64,000 nt of DNA from Sinorhizobium chiapasense (GTDB lineage Bacteria; Pseudomonadota; Alphaproteobacteria; Rhizobiales; Rhizobiaceae), in contig NZ_CP133150.1 of NCBI RefSeq assembly GCF_036488675.1, positions 186,001 through 250,000 on the forward strand. Direction: 5' to 3'. Under the pieces are notes generated by a model that ran no database searches, was not told the origin of the DNA, and saw only the letters and a list, made by a program, of their open reading frames with translations. Position 1 is the first letter of the stretch. Each line of letters begins with the position of its first letter. The position numbers and the translations under genes were made by a program. Positions 54,752 to 63,279 of this stretch are shown piece after piece.

Positions 54752-55890
54752 ACCTGCAACTCAGCAATGCACGGATCGTCCAGGAAGATCGAGTTGTCGA
54801 AGGTGGCCTGGAAATTGAGGACACAATGGTGTCGTCGATCGGCGCAGCAACAACGGGCCGGATCAGTGTGCTCGATTGCGAGGGCGACTTCCTGCTGCCC
54901 GGCCTGATCGACCTGCACACGGATAATGTTGAAAAGTTCATGCACCCACGGCCGGGTGTCCAATGGCCCGCACCGCTCGCCGCGGTGCTTGCACACGATT
55001 GGGAACTGCTCGGAGCTGGCATCACGACGGTGCTCGATGCGCTGTCGCTCGGCGACTACGACAGCGGCGGCGCCCGCACCGCCATGCTGAACGAGGCGAT
55101 CGACGGAATGACTGAGGCGCGCGCCGCCGGTCTCCTCAAGGCCGATCATTATTTTCACTTTCGCTGCGAACTCTCCGATTCGGCCATGCTGACGCTCGTT
55201 GAGCGGCACGTCGACAATCCTGGCCTGCGGCTCATCAGCATGATGGATCACACGCCCGGCCAGCGGCAGTGGCAGAATCTGACGCTCTATCGCGAGTTCC
55301 GCCGCAAGAAGAACGCTCGCGTCTGGACGGAGGACGAATTCGCGCTCTATATCACCGAACGCCGCGAGCACCAGCAGCAATATGTCCCGTCGGGCCGCTC
55401 GACGATCGGACAGCTGTGCCGCGAGCGCAATATCCGCATTGCCAGTCACGACGACACGACTGCGGCGGACGTCGATCAATCGCACGCGGACGGCATCACA
55501 ATCAGCGAGTTTCCGACGACGATCGAGGCGGCGAGCCGCGCCCGCGGACTCGGCATGAAGATCGTCATGGGTTCGCCGAACATCATCCTCGGCGGTTCGC
55601 ATTCCGGCAATGTCAGTGCGATGGAGCTCGCCGACAAGGGGCTGCTCGACGTGCTGACCTCCGACTACGTGCCGGGAAGTCTGCTGCATGCGGCGTTCGC
55701 GCTGGCGGCCAAAGGCTTCGATCTTCCGGAAGCGGTCGCGATGGTGACGAAGAACCCCGCCGACTTGCTTGGCTTTACCGATCGCGGCCGCATTGCTCCT
55801 GGCCTGCGCGCCGACCTCATCCGTGTGCGCCTCGTCGAGGGCGTGCCGGTGATCCGCAACATCTGGGTCGCCGGTCGACAATATCTCTAA
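54748..55890 (+). CDS. phnM: PhnM, ribose 1-methylphosphonate 5-triphosphate diphosphatase
   Basis: A 380-residue amidohydrolase-superfamily enzyme that removes pyrophosphate from alpha-D-ribose 1-methylphosphonate 5-triphosphate in the C-P lyase pathway. Motifs: DFLLPGLIDLHTDNVEKFMHPRP (metal-binding H-x-D form specific to PhnM), SMMDHTPGQRQW, IASHDDTT and GSPNIILGGSHSGNVSA. It opens the phn gene run here, before phnG. Confidence 0.95.
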   Translation: MNLQLSNARIVQEDRVVEGGLEIEDTMVSSIGAATTGRISVLDCEGDFLLPGLIDLHTDNVEKFMHPRPGVQWPAPLAAVLAHDWELLGAGITTVLDALSLGDYDSGGARTAMLNEAIDGMTEARAAGLLKADHYFHFRCELSDSAMLTLVERHVDNPGLRLISMMDHTPGQRQWQNLTLYREFRRKKNARVWTEDEFALYITERREHQQQYVPSGRSTIGQLCRERNIRIASHDDTTAADVDQSHADGITISEFPTTIEAASRARGLGMKIVMGSPNIILGGSHSGNVSAMELADKGLLDVLTSDYVPGSLLHAAFALAAKGFDLPEAVAMVTKNPADLLGFTDRGRIAPGLRADLIRVRLVEGVPVIRNIWVAGRQYL

Positions 55891-55919
55891 CGGGCGTACG
55901 AGCGAAAAAAGGAACAAGA

Positions 55920-56405
55920 ATGATGAGTTCGAAAACGGAGATGCAAGCCGAACCGGCTGCCGTCGCGCAGCGTTGCGACTGGCTCGGTGTTTTGTCCCGC
56001 AGTGTCGGCAGTGAGCTTGAAGCCTTGGCCACCGAGGTGGTGAGCGGCGCGACGTTTGGATGGCTGCGGACTCCGCATGTCGGCCTGGTGATGGTTCGAG
56101 GTCGCGCCGGTGGGACGGGCAATGTGTTCAACCTCGGCGAGATGACTGTGACCCGCGCCTCGGTCCAGCTCGATGACGGTACGGTCGGGCACGGTTACGT
56201 GCAGGGACGCGACAAGCGCCAGGCGGAACTGGCGGCGATTATTGATGCGCTACTGCAGCAGCAGGTCCGCCATGACGAGATCATGGCAAAGGTCGTCGAG
56301 CCGCTGCGCCAAAAAGCGGAAGCGCGGCGGGTCGAGAAGAGCCGCAAGGCCGCGTCCACCAAAGTCGATTTCTTCACCATGGTTCGCGGGGAGGACCCGG
56401 CGTGA
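55920..56405 (+). CDS. phnG: PhnG, C-P lyase core subunit
   Basis: A 161-residue subunit of the PhnGHIJ core complex. Typical text: EVVSGATFGWLRTPHVGLVMVRGRAGG, FNLGEMTVTRASVQL and GHGYVQGRDKRQAELAAIIDALLQ, quoted in pieces. Two adjacent ATG codons are possible starts; AAGGAAC precedes them. It overlaps phnH by 4 bases. Confidence 0.95.
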   Translation: MMSSKTEMQAEPAAVAQRCDWLGVLSRSVGSELEALATEVVSGATFGWLRTPHVGLVMVRGRAGGTGNVFNLGEMTVTRASVQLDDGTVGHGYVQGRDKRQAELAAIIDALLQQQVRHDEIMAKVVEPLRQKAEARRVEKSRKAASTKVDFFTMVRGEDPA

Positions 56406-57037
56406 CGATACAATCCTCAGCACCATCCGTGCGTGCCATTTCCCCCGCCGGCGCTTCGCTGAAGCCCGGTTTCGCCGATCCGATCTTCGACGCCCAGGCG
56501 GTGTTTCGCGCCGCATTGGTTGCGACGTCCTATCCAGGCCGCGTCATCCCGCTCGATCGCAACCTGGCGGCGCCGCAGCCCTTCTCATCGGCAACCGCGG
56601 CCCTCTGTCTGACATTGATGGATTTTGAGACGCCGGCTTGGCTCGACCGGCGGGCGGCATCCGGCGAGGCGACCGCGTGGCTTCGTTTTCATTGCAGCCT
56701 GCCGCTGACCGAGACTGCCGCAGAAGCTCGCTTTGCCATCGTCTCCGATCCGGCGAACCTGCCGCGCCTCCGCGAACTCAATCCAGGCGACGTCGAATAT
56801 CCCGACCGTTCGACGACGCTCATCATTCAGGTCCCTTCCTTGACCGATGGGCCGACAACGACCTGGACCGGTCCAGGCATCAACGGAAGCATTAAGGTCG
56901 GTATTGCGGGACTGCCGTTCCGGTTCTGGGAGGACTGGGATCTGAACAGCGAACTCTATCCGCGCGGCATCGACGTGATTTTCACATCCGGCAACGCCGT
57001 GGTCGGTCTGCCACGTACCATCAAAGTGGAGGCTTAA
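56402..57037 (+). CDS. phnH: PhnH, C-P lyase core subunit
   Basis: A 211-residue subunit of the C-P lyase core. Recognised by PGFADPIFDAQAVFRAAL near the start, the LTLMDFETPAWLD block, and GPGINGSIKVGIAGLPFRFW near the end. Start ATG lies within the phnG stop. It ends just before phnI. Confidence 0.94.
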   Translation: MTIQSSAPSVRAISPAGASLKPGFADPIFDAQAVFRAALVATSYPGRVIPLDRNLAAPQPFSSATAALCLTLMDFETPAWLDRRAASGEATAWLRFHCSLPLTETAAEARFAIVSDPANLPRLRELNPGDVEYPDRSTTLIIQVPSLTDGPTTTWTGPGINGSIKVGIAGLPFRFWEDWDLNSELYPRGIDVIFTSGNAVVGLPRTIKVEA

Positions 57038-57038
57038 A

Positions 57039-58145
57039 ATGTATGTTGCCGTCAAAGGTGGCGAGCAAGCCATCCTCAATACCCACAAGCTGATCTCTGA
57101 GACGCGTCGAGGCGATCCTGCGATCGCTGAACTGACGCTGACCCAGATCAGCGAGCAGTTCGGGCTCGCCGTCGATCGGGTGATGGCGGAGGGCTCTGTT
57201 TACGACCGCCAGCTCGCCGCGCTGGCATTGAAGCAGGCGCAGGGTGATGCAATGGAGGCGATCTTCCTCCTTCGTGCCTATCGCACCACACTGCCGCGCA
57301 TCGCCATGTCGGAACCGATCGACACATCGAGAATGACGATCCGCCGGCGCATCTCGGCGACGTTCAAGGATCTTCCCGGCGGGCAGGTGCTTGGCCCGAC
57401 TTACGACTATACGCATCGTCTACTCGACTTCGCACTTGCCGCGGACGGTATTGAGCGGGTGCAGGCGGCGCCGGCCGCCGAACCGCTCGACCAGCTCGTG
57501 CCGCGCGTCGTAGACTTTCTCGGTAATGAAGGCGTGATCCAGGACGAGAGGGATGACGGCCAGGACGAGGTCTTCGATCTGACCCGCCAGCCAATGAGCT
57601 TTCCGGCGGGCCGCGATCAACGCCTGCAAAATCTCGCGCGCGCCGATGAGGGCTTTCTGCTCGGTCTCGCCTACTCGACCACCCGCGGTTACGGCTACAA
57701 CCATCCCTTCGTCGGCGAACTCAGGCTCGGAGAGGTGACTGTCGAAATCGTTCCCGAAGAGCTCGGGTTCCCCATCGCGGTCGCGGACGTCACCGTCACC
57801 GAGTGCCAGATGATCAACAGCTTCCGAGGAAGCGCGGAGCAGCCGCCGCAATTTACGCGCGGCTACGGTCTGACCTTTGGCCATAATGAACGCAAGGCCA
57901 TGTCCATGTCGCTGGTTGATCGGGCGATGCGATCCCGCGAACTCGGCGAAGACGTACGTCACCCCGCCCAGGATGAGGAGTTCGTCCTCTCTCATACGGA
58001 CAACGTCGAGGCAAACGGGCTCGTAACGCACTACAAGCTGCCGCACTACGTCGACTTTCAGGCGGAACTGCAGCTCGTGCGGCAATTGCAGACAGAATAC
58101 GAGGCTGCCCGCGCGGCTGCACAGAGCAAGGAGGCGGCTGAGTGA
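57039..58145 (+). CDS. phnI: PhnI, C-P lyase core subunit
   Basis: A 368-residue nucleosidase-like core subunit that, with PhnG, PhnH and PhnL, links the phosphonate to the ribose of ATP. Conserved text: MYVAVKGGEQAI at the start, LFLLRAYRTT-type block, ISATFKDLPGGQVLGPTYDYTHRLLDFAL and LAYSTTRGYGYNHPFVGELRLG, quoted in pieces. Good spacing (1 base) after phnH. Confidence 0.95.
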   Translation: MYVAVKGGEQAILNTHKLISETRRGDPAIAELTLTQISEQFGLAVDRVMAEGSVYDRQLAALALKQAQGDAMEAIFLLRAYRTTLPRIAMSEPIDTSRMTIRRRISATFKDLPGGQVLGPTYDYTHRLLDFALAADGIERVQAAPAAEPLDQLVPRVVDFLGNEGVIQDERDDGQDEVFDLTRQPMSFPAGRDQRLQNLARADEGFLLGLAYSTTRGYGYNHPFVGELRLGEVTVEIVPEELGFPIAVADVTVTECQMINSFRGSAEQPPQFTRGYGLTFGHNERKAMSMSLVDRAMRSRELGEDVRHPAQDEEFVLSHTDNVEANGLVTHYKLPHYVDFQAELQLVRQLQTEYEAARAAAQSKEAAE

Positions 58146-59035
58146 TGAGCGACATGACCACAAACTACGGCGACGACGGCTATAACTTCGCCTATCTCGA
58201 CGAGCAGACCAAGCGGATGATCCGTCGGACGCTGCTCAAAGCCCTCTCAATCCCCGGATATCAGGTCCCGTTCGGCGGTCGTGAGATGCCGCTCGCCTCT
58301 GGGTGGGGCACAGGGGGGATTCAGATTACGGCAAGTGTCCTCGGCCCGGATGACCGCCTGAAGGTGATTGACCAGGGCGCGGACGACACCACCAACGCCG
58401 TTTCCATCCGCCGCTTTTTCCAGACGGTCGCCGACATCGCCGTCACCGAATCCACCGAGGAAGCAACCATAATCCAGACCCGCCACCGAGTACCGGAGGC
58501 ACCGCTTACGGAAGGTCAGATACTTGTCTATCAGGTTCCCGAACCTGAACCTTTGCGCAAGCTGATCCCGCGCGAGAGCGAAACTCGCAAAATGCATGCC
58601 TATGCCGAGTACGGCGCCATGCAGGTAACGCTCTATGAGGACATCGCCCGTTTTGGTCGCATCGCCAAGACTTATGACTATCCGGCGATGATCAATGGCC
58701 GGTTTCTCATATCACCATCGCCGATCCCGAAGTTTGATAATCCCAAGATGGCAAACAACCCCGGTATTCAGTTTTGGGGTGCCGGCCGAGAAAAGCGCAT
58801 CTATGCCGTGCCGCCATACACCTCAGTGCACAATCTCGACTTTGACGATCATCCATTCGAAGTCCAGACCTGGCAAGGCTGCTGCTCGCTCTGCGGTTCG
58901 ACAGTGAGCTACCTCGATGAGGTGATCACCGACGACAAGGGGTCGCGCATGTTCGTCTGCTCCGACACCGATTTCTGCAACACCCGTCAGGCTGAGGCCC
59001 CGGCACAAACGAAGGTCGCCGGAGGGCAGTCATGA
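58145..59035 (+). CDS. phnJ: PhnJ, radical-SAM C-P lyase
   Basis: A 296-residue iron-sulfur enzyme that breaks the carbon-phosphorus bond of ribose 1-alkylphosphonate 5-phosphate. The unusual PhnJ cysteine pattern C-x2-C-x21-C-x5-C is intact (Cys 247, 250, 272 and 278 from this start), and the N-terminal half has YNFAYLDEQTKRMIRR, PLASGWGTGGIQIT and DQGADDTTNA. The start shares a base with the phnI stop; a GTG one codon earlier is possible. Confidence 0.96.
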   Translation: MSDMTTNYGDDGYNFAYLDEQTKRMIRRTLLKALSIPGYQVPFGGREMPLASGWGTGGIQITASVLGPDDRLKVIDQGADDTTNAVSIRRFFQTVADIAVTESTEEATIIQTRHRVPEAPLTEGQILVYQVPEPEPLRKLIPRESETRKMHAYAEYGAMQVTLYEDIARFGRIAKTYDYPAMINGRFLISPSPIPKFDNPKMANNPGIQFWGAGREKRIYAVPPYTSVHNLDFDDHPFEVQTWQGCCSLCGSTVSYLDEVITDDKGSRMFVCSDTDFCNTRQAEAPAQTKVAGGQS

Positions 59036-59835
59036 CCATGAATGCGATCCAAAAGCTGGCTCCGAAACCGCCGCTTCTCGAAGTCTCCGGGCTTTGCAAA
59101 TCCTATGGCGGCCAGATCGGCTGCCGCGATATTTCCTTCACGATCCGGCCCGGGGAAGTACTCGGCATTGTCGGCGAAAGCGGGTCGGGAAAATCGACGC
59201 TGCTCGCCTGCCTCTCCGGCCAGCTGGCGCCGGATGCCGGCACGATCACCTATGACATGCAGGGTCGCGGTCCCGTCGACATTCTGACGCTCTCCGAGCC
59301 CGAGCGGCGCCGGTTGGCCCGTACCGATTGGGGCATCGTCCACCAGAACCCGCGCGACGGCTTGCGCATGGATGTGAGTGCCGGCGGCAATATCGGCGAG
59401 CGGCCGATGGCGATCGGCGCCCGCCACTACGGCAACATCCGCGCAGAGGCGCAGGACTGGCTGAAGAAGGTCGAGATCGACCTTGCCCGCACCGACGACC
59501 AACCACGCACCTTCTCCGGGGGCATGCAGCAACGCCTGCAGATCGCCCGCAATCTCGTCACCCGACCGCGGCTCGTCTTCATGGACGAACCGACCGGCGG
59601 CCTCGATGTCTCGGTGCAGGCACGTCTGCTCGACCTCTTGCGCGGGTTGGTGCGCGAGCTTGGCGTCGCCGCCATCATCGTCACTCACGATCTTGCCGTC
59701 GTGCGCCTGCTCGCCGATCGGTTGATGGTCATGCAGCGCGGCCGCGTCATCGAACAGGGCCTGACCGACCAGGTGCTCGATGACCCCCATCATCCCTACA
59801 CGCAACTGCTCGTTTCCTCGGTCCTGCAGGTTTGA
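59032..59835 (+). CDS. phnK: PhnK, C-P lyase-associated ABC ATPase
   Basis: A 267-residue ATPase that binds the C-P lyase core. Walker [11 protein letters not shown]-loop [14 protein letters not shown], signature [15 protein letters not shown], Walker [13 protein letters not shown] and H-loop IVTHD. It overlaps phnJ by 4 bases. [13 protein letters not shown] is the PhnK-specific variant of the signature. Confidence 0.94.
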   Translation: MTMNAIQKLAPKPPLLEVSGLCKSYGGQIGCRDISFTIRPGEVLGIVGESGSGKSTLLACLSGQLAPDAGTITYDMQGRGPVDILTLSEPERRRLARTDWGIVHQNPRDGLRMDVSAGGNIGERPMAIGARHYGNIRAEAQDWLKKVEIDLARTDDQPRTFSGGMQQRLQIARNLVTRPRLVFMDEPTGGLDVSVQARLLDLLRGLVRELGVAAIIVTHDLAVVRLLADRLMVMQRGRVIEQGLTDQVLDDPHHPYTQLLVSSVLQV

Positions 59836-59851
59836 GACGAAAGGATATCCC

Positions 59852-60583
59852 ATGACCATTCGTTTGCACGCCCAGGGCCTCGCCAAGACATTCACGCTCC
59901 ATACCCAGGGCGGCATCGTCCTGCATGTATTCGACAACATCGAGCTTGTGGTGAAGTCCGGCGAGTGTGTCTGCCTGCACGGGCCGTCCGGCGCCGGCAA
60001 ATCGACGCTTCTGCGCTCGCTCTATGCCAATTACAAGCCGGACGCCGGCAAAATCCTCGTCCAGCACAAGGGCGACATGGTAGATCTCCTGGTTGTCGAT
60101 CCTTGGGAAGTGGTTGAAATTCGCCGCTTGACGATCGGCTATGTCAGCCAGTTCCTGCGCGTCATCCCGCGCGTCAGTGCCCTTGACGTCGTCGCGGAAC
60201 CGGCGATCGCCAACGGCCTGCCGGCCGAAAAGGCCAAGGCGCTCGCCCAGACCCTGTTGACCCGTTTGCGCATTCCCGAGCGCCTCTGGTCGTTGGCACC
60301 GGCCACCTTCTCCGGTGGCGAGCAACAGCGTGTCAACATCGCCCGGGGCTTCATCGTCAACTATCCGATCCTGCTGCTCGACGAACCGACCGCGTCGCTC
60401 GACGGGGCCAACCGGCAGACCGTAATCGCGCTGATCAATGAAGCCAAGACGCGCGGCGCGGCAATCGTCGGCATTTTCCACGATGCCGAGGTTCGCGAGG
60501 CGGTCGCAGACAGATTATTCGAAGTTACCCCTCGCTCGTCGGAATCGACAACGCGTTCGATACCGGAGCCGACCCGCGCATGA
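59852..60583 (+). CDS. phnL: PhnL, C-P lyase-associated ABC ATPase
   Basis: A 243-residue ATPase needed for phosphonate transfer to ATP ribose. Walker [10 protein letters not shown], the PhnL-type [37 protein letters not shown], signature [15 protein letters not shown] and Walker [12 protein letters not shown]. The ATG at 59852 follows AAAGGA; the longer frame to 59780 overlaps phnK. No phnN or phnO follows in this window. Confidence 0.93.
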   Translation: MTIRLHAQGLAKTFTLHTQGGIVLHVFDNIELVVKSGECVCLHGPSGAGKSTLLRSLYANYKPDAGKILVQHKGDMVDLLVVDPWEVVEIRRLTIGYVSQFLRVIPRVSALDVVAEPAIANGLPAEKAKALAQTLLTRLRIPERLWSLAPATFSGGEQQRVNIARGFIVNYPILLLDEPTASLDGANRQTVIALINEAKTRGAAIVGIFHDAEVREAVADRLFEVTPRSSESTTRSIPEPTRA

Positions 60584-60627
60584 AAGCGCGGCCGGCAAAG
60601 CAAAAGCGCGTTCGTCAGTTCTGCAGT

Positions 60628-60645
60628 CTGTCATTCATCTGTCAC
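60628..60645 (+). promoter_or_regulatory. PHO box, copy 4
   Basis: CTGTCATTCATCTGTCAC, a near-perfect PhoB site 45 bases after phnL and 90 bases before the binding-protein gene. Confidence 0.88.
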
Positions 60646-60671
60646 GCTACCATGCGAACGCTCTTATGTAG

Positions 60672-60687
60672 ACATGTCTAAACAAGT
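60672..60687 (+). promoter_or_regulatory. Shared palindrome (probable GntR/PhnF operator), copy 4
   Basis: ACATGTCTAAACAAGT, one mismatch in the right arm. Same distance (26 bases) and order after the PHO box as the other copies. Confidence 0.78.
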
Positions 60688-60734
60688 TGCAAGCCTGAGC
60701 TTCCACCAATTTTGGCTACCGAGGAAATCGCGCC

Positions 60735-62285
60735 ATGAACATCAGCCGCCGGAACTACCTGAAGGCAATGAGTGCCGTTCCACTGCTTGGCACTATCGCA
60801 CCGCAAATTGTCCACGCCCAGACCCGAACCGATTTGATCATTGCGGTTCAGGATAATCCGCCACAACTCGATCCTCTCAGGCTCGGTACCAACGTCACCC
60901 ACCGGGTTACAGCGGGCATCTACGATACGCTGATCCGTATCGATCGCCGTAACGGCGACCGCATGGTTCCCGGACTTGCGGAGTCTTGGCATCAGATCGA
61001 TCCCCGCACCTGGGACGTCGTCATTCGGAAAGGCGTCCGCTTCCACGACGGGTCGGTCATGACCACTGAAGACGTAGCCTACACGTTTGGGCCGGAACGC
61101 ATGTTGACAGAAGGACTTCCGGGGCAAAGCGTTTCCCGGCAGTTTTTCAGCGGGCTGGAAAAGGTCGTCGCCCTCGACGACAACACCGTCCGCTTTGTTA
61201 CCAAACAACCCGATCCGCTTTTCGAATTCAGGCTGTCCAACTGGGCAAGTCAGATCATCAGCAAGGCTGCGTTCCAGAAGGTTGGTGACTGGGACAAATG
61301 GGCGCTTTCGCCGGTCGGTACTGGCCCTTATCGCGTTGCCGAAGTCAGTGCTGGCGACCGCATCCGGCTTGTCGCCCACGATCAGTACTGGGGCGGCCAG
61401 CCGCCATTTTCTTCGCTGACCTTCAAGGTCATGCCGGAAGCCGCAAGCCGTGTCAACGCGCTGGCGGCCGGGGACGTTCATATCATCACCGAAGTCACCC
61501 CGGATCAGATCGCGACGATCAAGGGACATGAAAACCTCGACGTCGTTGGCGGGGGGACCAACAATACCCGCGTTGTGAACTACGGCACGCTCGGCGGACC
61601 GCTTAAAGACGTCCGTCTCCGCAGAGCGCTCAACCTTTCGATCGACCGAAAGGCCATTGCCGAACAGCTGGTTGCCGGGCTAGTGGGCGTTCCGCGAGGG
61701 TTCCAGTGGCAGGCCTATGGCGACATGTTCATTGAGAATTTTCCAATGCCGGCATACGATCCCGATGCCGCAAGGAAGCTCCTTTCCGAAGTGGGCTATA
61801 CCGGCGCCCCGATCGAATATCGAACACTTAACAATTACTACGCCGGCCAACTCGATACGGCGCAGGCGCTGCAACAGATGTGGCAAGAAGTCGGCCTCAA
61901 CGTTCAGCTCAAGATTTGCGATAATTGGACTCAGGTCTTCGCTCAACCGAACCATGCTATCTTCGACGGTTCGGTCTCCTCGCTCTATCCGGACGTGATG
62001 GGATCACTCTGGCACTCTTATGGGCCGAACGGCTTTATTCGCTACCAGGCCAAGAGCTGGAGCAGCACGGAGTTCGACGCGATTGGCGAAAAACTTCAAA
62101 CGCTGACCGACCGCACTGAGCGCCGCAAGCTCCACGAGCGCGTGCTGGAAATCTTCGCCGAAATCGATCCGCCTGGCACGGTGCTCTACGAAACGCCGAT
62201 GCTCTACGGCAAGCGGCGGGATGTCGCTTGGACGCCGTATCGCATTCCGATGATGGACTTTGGTCCGTTCAACATGCCCGCATAG
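60735..62285 (+). CDS. Peptide-type ABC transporter binding protein (family 5)
   Basis: A 516-residue solute-binding protein. The leader has a Tat motif, SRRNYLKAM, then a hydrophobic stretch ending VHAQT at about residue 30. Family 5 text: TRTDLIIAVQDNPPQLDPLRLG, GLAESWHQIDPRTWDVVIRKGVRFHDG and FLSPSLYTDPR-like blocks (SPVGTGPYRVAEV, LRRALNLSIDRKAI). It heads the second transporter operon, controlled by PHO box copy 4. Given the regulon, its ligand is probably a phosphonate, phosphodiester or phosphopeptide and not an ordinary peptide. Confidence 0.92.
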   Translation: MNISRRNYLKAMSAVPLLGTIAPQIVHAQTRTDLIIAVQDNPPQLDPLRLGTNVTHRVTAGIYDTLIRIDRRNGDRMVPGLAESWHQIDPRTWDVVIRKGVRFHDGSVMTTEDVAYTFGPERMLTEGLPGQSVSRQFFSGLEKVVALDDNTVRFVTKQPDPLFEFRLSNWASQIISKAAFQKVGDWDKWALSPVGTGPYRVAEVSAGDRIRLVAHDQYWGGQPPFSSLTFKVMPEAASRVNALAAGDVHIITEVTPDQIATIKGHENLDVVGGGTNNTRVVNYGTLGGPLKDVRLRRALNLSIDRKAIAEQLVAGLVGVPRGFQWQAYGDMFIENFPMPAYDPDAARKLLSEVGYTGAPIEYRTLNNYYAGQLDTAQALQQMWQEVGLNVQLKICDNWTQVFAQPNHAIFDGSVSSLYPDVMGSLWHSYGPNGFIRYQAKSWSSTEFDAIGEKLQTLTDRTERRKLHERVLEIFAEIDPPGTVLYETPMLYGKRRDVAWTPYRIPMMDFGPFNMPA

Positions 62286-62305
62286 GGTAGCATATGCTTG
62301 CTGCG

Positions 62306-62335
62306 GCATCATGCGTCGATTGGGTCGCATGATGC
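62306..62335 (+). promoter_or_regulatory. Stem-loop after the binding-protein gene
   Basis: A perfect 10-base stem (GCATCATGCG / CGCATGATGC) with a 10-base loop, 20 bases after the stop. No T-run. Probably keeps binding-protein mRNA in excess over the genes downstream. Confidence 0.7.
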
Positions 62336-62413
62336 CCATCCATTCAATCCATGCGCCGTGTTCCGAGGTCGATTGAGGCTGCCGGTGGCGGTGCTACTGC
62401 TAGGCAATCTCCC

Positions 62414-63271
62414 ATGATCATAGCGCATCTTACCGATCTTCATATCCGCGAAGCGGGCAAACCCTTGGCTTCCGGAAACGCAGATTACACTGCCATGGCG
62501 GCACAAGCGTTCGAGCGCGTCGCCAATATGAATCCAAGGCCGGATATGATGGTCATCACCGGCGATCTGGCTGATAGCGGCCAAATCGGTGAATATCAGC
62601 GACTCAAGGAGATGACCGAGGCGTTGCCGTTCCCGGTGCATATGGTCCTTGGCAACCACGACATCCGCGAGAATTTTCTGTGCGTTTTTCCGGAGATGAA
62701 AGGCGCCAGCGGTTTTGTTCAGTTTTGCGTCGAGCAGGACAACCTTCGTGTCATTGGGTTGGATACCCTTGTTGAGGGAGAAGGCCTGGGCCGCCTTTGC
62801 TCCGAACGACTGTCCTACCTTCGGGATCGCCTTCAGGAGCGGCCCGATGTTACCACCCTCATTCTTGTCCATCATCCGCCTTTCGCCTTCGGCGGAGGCA
62901 TTTACGACGCCGTAAGGCTGATCGACGGAGCGCAAGAACTAGGCGAGATTATCACGGCCAACAAACAGGTCGTTCGTCTCCTCTGCGGTCATCATCACCG
63001 CGCGATCGACTGCCTGTGGAATGGAACGCTCGCATCGGTAGCGCCGGCGGTTGTAAGCTCTGGCCATCTTCAGCTGGGCGACGTTCGCGTCTTCAAAAAT
63101 ATCAATGAGCCCCCGGCATTCAAACTTCACGTGCTGGTCCCTGGAAGCGGCTTCGTGTCGCACACCGTCTTCGTCAAAGATTTCGGTCCGGCTTACGAGA
63201 ACATCCCAGATCCCAATTACCAGGCGCTGGCTTCCTTGATGAAGCAAACCGCGCTCGAAGCGTCTCGGTAA
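62414..63271 (+). CDS. Calcineurin-like metallophosphoesterase (CpdA/GpdQ group)
   Basis: A 285-residue binuclear metal phosphoesterase. All five metal-binding blocks are present: LTDLHIRE (D-x-H), VITGDLADSG (GD-x2-D/N), LGNHDIRE (GNHD), LILVHHPPF and LCGHHHRA (GHxH). No signal peptide. The ATG at 62414 begins the family N-terminus; the open frame upstream has no support. Related GpdQ and CpdA enzymes cleave glycerophosphodiesters and cyclic AMP; the operon suggests that an imported diester is cleaved in the cytoplasm. Confidence 0.92.
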   Translation: MIIAHLTDLHIREAGKPLASGNADYTAMAAQAFERVANMNPRPDMMVITGDLADSGQIGEYQRLKEMTEALPFPVHMVLGNHDIRENFLCVFPEMKGASGFVQFCVEQDNLRVIGLDTLVEGEGLGRLCSERLSYLRDRLQERPDVTTLILVHHPPFAFGGGIYDAVRLIDGAQELGEIITANKQVVRLLCGHHHRAIDCLWNGTLASVAPAVVSSGHLQLGDVRVFKNINEPPAFKLHVLVPGSGFVSHTVFVKDFGPAYENIPDPNYQALASLMKQTALEASR

Positions 63272-63279
63272 ATACGATC

